Shown here in pieces: positions 16,128 through 19,328 of a stretch of DNA of 19,328 nt. The notes under the pieces were generated by a model. The model made no database searches. It saw nothing but the letters and a program-made list of their open reading frames with translations, and was not told where the DNA came from. The stretch is from Clostridia bacterium (GTDB taxonomy: Bacteria; Bacillota_A; Clostridia; Oscillospirales; CAG-272), in the NCBI GenBank assembly GCA_017462145.1, contig JAFTRT010000171.1:1-19328 (forward strand). The letters run 5' to 3'. Every line of letters begins with the position of its first letter. Positions within the stretch are counted from its first letter, which is position 1. A program made the position numbers and the translations under genes.

Positions 16128-17213
16128 TTATGCTTGAATCACGTCAACAACCGCTTCAAACAGCGCTTTGCCCCACACGTTACAGCCATCGCTGTTCGGG
16201 TGTCCGCCGTATTTTGCTATATGCGATTCGCTTTCACTTTTTGCCAGATATTTTACACAGTCAAATACCAATGCTGCATGCTTCAATTCATACTGGATAA
16301 AATCGTTCACTTCCCGCCATTTGCCGCACTGCTCTTCCGAGTAGGAAAAAGGAGGAATGGTCTGGACAATCACGCATATACCGAAATCATGCAATTGATC
16401 CACGATTGTCTGTAGATTTTTCTTGATCCCGTCAGCGCTGTACCCCTGAAGGATATCGTTTACACCATAGCATACAAAGACAATGTCATTTTGCTTGGCT
16501 TTGTAAAGCCAGATTCCGTCGCTGGCGGCATCATCTGCCCTACCGTAACCAAGGCCAAGATTCCAATACGCATATTCGTCGCCCAATAAGTTTGCCAACA
16601 CCGCATTCCAATGCTCATAAGAATTCACAGGCGTTCCAATGCCCTGCGTGATGGAATCTCCCAAAAATGCGATTTTCTTTTTTGTTGGTTTTTGTATGCC
16701 TACCATGGAAACAAACGGATGTTTTTTTGAGGCAAGCCACTCACCGTTCTGATCAATGAATGACGGAATGATACTTTCCTCGTGATAGGGTATCATGTTC
16801 CCCGAAAAAACAATTTCAACGCAGATGTATTCACCCTTTTTGGCATTTAATGTGACAGCGTCGGTACAAAAAAGCTCTGCAGGATTGACCACCTTTTTCT
16901 GATGTCCGCCAAACAAAACCTGCTTCCTATTTTGGGGATATTCAAACGATTCCGCATCACACCGAGAGCAAACCCCTACAAGCATTTCCTCGATCGTCCA
17001 TGCATCTACAACAAGATTTTTGTGACTCACGGCTCCATCCGAAAAGGTACTGTCGATGGTGTTAGAAAATAAAAATGAATAGGGATATTCACCACCATTG
17101 GTCACCTGATAAAGCGTACAGCTTCTTGTTGGCTGTTGATTTTCGTTGTAAAAGAAAAACTGATTGCCGCTTCCTGCAAGCGTGTTGGAACAGTAGGTTG
17201 CAAAATATTCCAT
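16128..17213 (-). CDS. SGNH/GDSL-family hydrolase, probable carbohydrate esterase
   Basis: 361 residues from the ATG at 17213 (AAAGGG 7 bases upstream); a TTG at 17219 would leave no spacing. An N-terminal beta-rich domain (1-175) precedes the SGNH domain: block I FLGDSIT with Ser187, block II GLGYG (220-224), block III GVND with Asn252, and block V GGHPN with His338. The residue three before that His is Tyr335 instead of the usual Asp, so the canonical triad is incomplete. Such enzymes remove acetyl groups from polysaccharides. It has no signal peptide. The gene follows the GH29-like gene by 70 bases, likely in one transcript, and looks somewhat more AT-rich than the genes on either side. 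Confidence 0.85.
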   Translation of the reverse strand: MEYFATYCSNTLAGSGNQFFFYNENQQPTRSCTLYQVTNGGEYPYSFLFSNTIDSTFSDGAVSHKNLVVDAWTIEEMLVGVCSRCDAESFEYPQNRKQVLFGGHQKKVVNPAELFCTDAVTLNAKKGEYICVEIVFSGNMIPYHEESIIPSFIDQNGEWLASKKHPFVSMVGIQKPTKKKIAFLGDSITQGIGTPVNSYEHWNAVLANLLGDEYAYWNLGLGYGRADDAASDGIWLYKAKQNDIVFVCYGVNDILQGYSADGIKKNLQTIVDQLHDFGICVIVQTIPPFSYSEEQCGKWREVNDFIQYELKHAALVFDCVKYLAKSESESHIAKYGGHPNSDGCNVWGKALFEAVVDVIQA

Positions 17214-17283
17214 ATACAAACCCTTTCTCGTTGAAATTCCTTCCCCATGTTTGCGTCAAACTCGCATATCATAGAATGTACCT

Positions 17284-18228
17284 TTACAGCCTGCTTCCAA
17301 CTTGGCGTAAAAAGCCCTCCTGTTCGGGATCAAACGAGCCGTCTGCTCTTGCCAGCACGTCAATCGTTACCATTCCTCCCACTCGATTGACCGCTTGAAT
17401 ATATTTGACCATATAGTCGAGCGGGCGCTTCACTCCCGGGGAGCCCCATCCGGCATATTCGTTCATGGTTTCTCCGTTATAACCGAGGGGGGCAAGCGTA
17501 TGTGGCAAAGCCCCGCCGTAAACGTCAGCCGATTGGGGAACCCGAGTAAAATCATTGAATTCTCCACAGAGAAGCGTCTCTTTGCTATAATTCTTTTCGT
17601 GACGCCGTTTCACTCCGTTATTAAACCCAACCAACGCTTGAGGATTTGCCTTTACGATCGCATGATAATACTGCTCGTACATTTCCTCTGTATATCCAAG
17701 CTCTTCTCGGTAGCATCCATCGATCCACCATGCCTTAACCTTGTCTCCATAGCGTTCCGCATATTCTTCCAGAACGGAAGCCCATTTTTTACAAAAATCC
17801 ATAGAAACGGCTTTTTGTGGCGGTGCAAATCCAAAGCGGCTTCCTGCTACCTCGTCCTTATATGGACCGTCTCCCGTATAATACAGGCAAAGATCGATAT
17901 TGTATTTGGAAAGTGCATCTGCGATTTCCATCGGCAGGTCTCTATGCGCACATGCCTCCCCTGGCTTCGTTCCCGCAATCCGATCAAAGGTGGCGTTTGG
18001 CGCAAGCATTGACTTTGTACCTTGCATCAGTGTGATAAAATAATATCCGGCGTTCATTTGGTGCAAGCTCCAAGCCAAGCGCTCCACATCGAAGAGATCA
18101 ACCAGATCACTCCACGCAAGTTGGCCAAACGGTTGATTGTGGGGCTTGTTTACGTCTCCTTGCAGCGTGTCAAGATAATGGTGAAAAACGCCCCATTTTT
18201 TTGATGAAAGATATTCTTGTCCCGTCAT
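17284..18228 (-). CDS. GH29-like alpha-L-fucosidase family protein (short form)
   Basis: 314 residues. The start (KKWGVFHHYL), AGYYFITL, the LCLYYTGD strand and KAWWIDGCYRE follow the (beta/alpha)8 barrel of GH29 alpha-L-fucosidases. D170 in WWIDG occupies the nucleophile position. Typical GH29 enzymes have about 450 residues with a C-terminal beta-sandwich; here only the barrel is present. It would release alpha-L-fucose or a related sugar such as a 2-O-methyl or acylated form; specificity is unknown. An AAAGGAG site lies 8 bases before the ATG and a strong promoter follows upstream, making this the first gene of the carbohydrate cluster. No signal peptide. Confidence 0.75.
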   Translation of the reverse strand: MTGQEYLSSKKWGVFHHYLDTLQGDVNKPHNQPFGQLAWSDLVDLFDVERLAWSLHQMNAGYYFITLMQGTKSMLAPNATFDRIAGTKPGEACAHRDLPMEIADALSKYNIDLCLYYTGDGPYKDEVAGSRFGFAPPQKAVSMDFCKKWASVLEEYAERYGDKVKAWWIDGCYREELGYTEEMYEQYYHAIVKANPQALVGFNNGVKRRHEKNYSKETLLCGEFNDFTRVPQSADVYGGALPHTLAPLGYNGETMNEYAGWGSPGVKRPLDYMVKYIQAVNRVGGMVTIDVLARADGSFDPEQEGFLRQVGSRL

Positions 18229-18295
18229 AGATCGTTCTCCTTTGTTTCATTGCGTCTCAATGTGACCTAATGCCTGATATCCACAGGTTTCATTG

Positions 18296-18324
18296 ATTAT
18301 ATCACAAACGATCAACGAAAACAA
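18296..18324 (-). promoter_or_regulatory. Promoter of the carbohydrate cluster
   Basis: Minus strand TTGTTT (18319-18324), 17-base spacer, TATAAT (18296-18301), with TG one base before the -10 (extended -10). The start would be near 18289, leaving a leader of about 60 bases. Confidence 0.8.
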
Positions 18325-18486
18325 GATGATGAACCAAAATTATTGTCAGCGAGCCAAAAGAACGATTGTCTCACCGAAAAATTGCCCCTCTGAAAATGGA
18401 TTGTTTCCGTTCAGATCCCACCCACACGGCGATGGATGTCTTTGGTATCGATTCCAATCACACGATGGAACAGGAGTACATCATCT

Positions 18487-18560
18487 AGTCGCAGACATAC
18501 ACGCAAATGCGTGATGATATGCGCCTAACGGCGATGATATACCAAGTCTGCGACTTGGAT
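18487..18560 (+). repeat. Hairpin array with ATGATAT spacers
   Basis: Three small hairpins stand in line: CACGC-AAAT-GCGTG (18500-18513), CGCC-TAAC-GGCG (18522-18533) and CCAAGTC-TGC-GACTTGG (18542-18558). The first two are each followed directly by ATGATAT (18514-18520 and 18534-18540, exactly 20 bases apart). A longer stem AGTCGCAGAC (18487-18496) with GTCTGCGACT (18546-18555) can enclose the first two and competes with the third. A terminator follows at once. Looks like a small structured RNA end or an intergenic repeat family. Confidence 0.6.
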
Positions 18561-18561
18561 C

Positions 18562-18593
18562 AAAAAACGACAGGTCGAAGCCTGTCGTTTTTT
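18562..18593. terminator. Bidirectional terminator
   Basis: A perfect 13-base inverted repeat, AAAAAACGACAGG with CCTGTCGTTTTTT, around a six-base loop. It has T6 on either strand, so it can stop transcription in both directions. It directly follows the hairpin array. Confidence 0.85.
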
Positions 18594-18739
18594 GGTTGCG
18601 GAGATAGGATTGGAGGAAAGGGCTCTCCCGCAAGATTGTGCGAACACAGCCCACTCGCATCGCATCGTCGTCTGCCCCTTCTCGACGCTTCGCTTACACT
18701 CGGCTCGGCATACTCCTTGCTTTGGCTCCTTCGCTTCGG

Positions 18740-18764
18740 AAAAATACCACACCGTGGTGTTTTT
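18740..18764. terminator. Terminator-like hairpin
   Basis: AAAAATACCAC pairs with GTGGTGTTTTT (11 bases, one G-T pair) around ACC. Five T on each strand give it a symmetric terminator shape. There is no gene directly beside it. Confidence 0.6.
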
Positions 18765-18822
18765 CCTTGCTCACCCACTCCCTCCTCCGGAGGTCGTGAA
18801 TCGCAGTTCTCGCTTCGCAAGC

Positions 18823-18860
18823 AAAAAGAAAAGCAACCCTGATGAGCTGCTTTCTTTTTT
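18823..18860. terminator. Terminator-like hairpin downstream of the transporter gene
   Basis: AAAGAAAAGCA pairs imperfectly with TGCTTTCTTTTTT around a 12-base loop, with T-runs on both strands. It lies about 140 bases past the stop of the DMT transporter and may end that transcript. Confidence 0.55.
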
Positions 18861-18866
18861 GTTATC

Positions 18867-18955
18867 TTGACAAAATAGATGCCTCATGGGAAAGTCAATA
18901 AAATCAAGGGATTTTAGCATTTATTGACGATTTCAAGTGTTGACGAAATAGATGC
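18867..18955. repeat. Direct repeat pair flanking an inverted repeat
   Basis: TTGACAAAATAGATGC (18867-18882) recurs as TTGACGAAATAGATGC (18940-18955), 15 of 16 bases equal, 73 bases apart. Between them GTCAATAAA (18894-18902) faces TTTATTGAC (18920-18928), with an inner AAATC/GATTT pair. The layout resembles a binding-site cluster or the footprint of a small mobile or recombination element. Confidence 0.5.
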
Positions 18956-19000
18956 TGTTCCTTAATACAATCGTTGCTTGTTTGAAAAAGGACAACTATT

Positions 19001-19328
19001 TTACAGTTTCAGAAGTACAACCGCAGCAATTCCCGCCGCCAGCGCAACATAATGATTTGCTCGGAGTTTTTCTCGGAAGATCAATCTGCCGCAAAGAAGT
19101 GATGCGAGAATCGTTCCCGCCGAAATGACCGGAAACAATACCGAGGCGTTTTCCATTCCCGCGAGCACCAATGTCAAAAAATTTGCAATACCGTTTGCAA
19201 GTCCGGACAATACACCGTGACGTTTCCCCTTTATCATTTTCAATTCTCGAAAAGTGATCTTTCTAAATGCAGAGATTGAGAAGACCGAGGAGCACAAAAG
19301 CATAGCAAATAACATAAATTCCTTATTG
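19001..19328 (-). CDS. EamA/DMT-family transporter, C-terminal part (cut by window edge)
   Basis: At least 108 residues; the frame stays open to the window edge, so the start lies outside. The visible part has hydrophobic helices with short charged turns: a helix, a basic loop (FRKITFRELKMIKGKRHG), then helices through GLANGIANFLTLVLAG, SVLFPVISAGTILASLLCG, a RLIFREKL loop and a last helix ending ALAAGIAAVVLLKL. The F-R-E-K-L loop between the last helices is the hallmark of EamA repeats (drug/metabolite transporter superfamily, normally about 280-300 residues, ten helices, inner membrane). Small-molecule export or import; substrate unknown. The internal ATG at 19315 with AAGGA close before it is judged not to be the true start. 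Confidence 0.75.
   Translation of the reverse strand, partial: NKEFMLFAMLLCSSVFSISAFRKITFRELKMIKGKRHGVLSGLANGIANFLTLVLAGMENASVLFPVISAGTILASLLCGRLIFREKLRANHYVALAAGIAAVVLLKL

Larger units (their letters stand above)
18229..19000. other. Gene-free stretch with promoter, hairpin array, terminators and repeats
   Basis: No gene is supported in these 772 bases. In order they hold the promoter of the GH29-like gene (18296-18324), an unassigned stretch, a hairpin array (18487-18560), a bidirectional terminator (18562-18593), a GC-rich stretch of unknown nature (18594-18739), two more terminator-like stems (18740-18764, 18823-18860), and a direct/inverted repeat cluster (18867-18955). Confidence 0.65.

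Noticed and set aside
18396..18488. 30-codon plus-strand frame ending in MEQEYII just before the hairpin array
   Set aside because: No Shine-Dalgarno and no recognisable family; its last codons merge into the array. Too weak to call as a gene.
18396..19000. Open frames at 18507-18870 on both strands
   Set aside because: They cross terminator stems and repeats, have no ribosome binding sites, and their translations are Arg/Ser/Cys-rich as in GC-rich non-coding DNA.
1..19328. CRISPR array, tRNA, rRNA, insertion sequence with transposase
   Set aside because: No regularly spaced direct repeats of CRISPR length, no recognisable tRNA or rRNA sequence, and no transposase or integrase coding region were found.

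Overview
This window looks like a chromosomal segment of a gut-type, low-GC-branch Clostridia (Bacillota) with a genome near 50% GC. The pointers are a lipoprotein with a Thr-rich 'ETTT' linker, strong AGGAG-type ribosome binding sites, TTGNNN/TATAAT promoters and many family members typical of anaerobic Firmicutes. Taxon is an inference, not a match. Every gene I can support is on the minus strand, so the window reads right to left.

From right to left: (1) the C-terminal half of an EamA/DMT-type transporter, cut by the window edge (19001-19328). (2) A 772-base gene-free stretch (18229-19000) packed with hairpins, terminator-like stems and repeats, including a hairpin array with ATGATAT spacers. 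(3) A carbohydrate cluster: GH29-like fucosidase, SGNH esterase, GH78-like alpha-L-rhamnosidase and an alpha/beta hydrolase (18228-12933). It starts at a clear promoter and ends at a terminator, with structured leaders before the last two genes. (4) A type II restriction-modification pair (12740-10696) that is visibly more AT-rich than its neighbours: an HTH-bearing cytosine-5 methyltransferase, then an Eco47II-like endonuclease overlapping it as TAATG. (5) A single nitrilase-superfamily gene (10516-9713) with its own promoter and terminator. (6) A six-gene operon (9462-542). Its first gene encodes an AraC regulator fused in frame to a complete corrinoid protein. Three different UroD-fold methyltransferases follow, then a corrinoid-reactivating enzyme carrying an extra DUF2284 metal-binding module, then a solute-binding lipoprotein. 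A 22-bp stem terminator lies beyond it. (7) A 541-base gene-free left end.

The most interesting part is region 6. It has the parts of a corrinoid-dependent methyl-transfer (demethylase) pathway: substrate methyltransferases, corrinoid protein, ATP-dependent reductive activator, and a binding protein that may deliver the substrate. The transcription factor is physically joined to the corrinoid protein, and a good internal ribosome binding site could also give the corrinoid protein alone. This raises the possibility that cofactor or methylation state is read out directly on the promoter. The neighbouring deoxysugar-cleaving cluster invites the speculative idea that the methyl donor is an O-methylated sugar. 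The substrate cannot be read from sequence.
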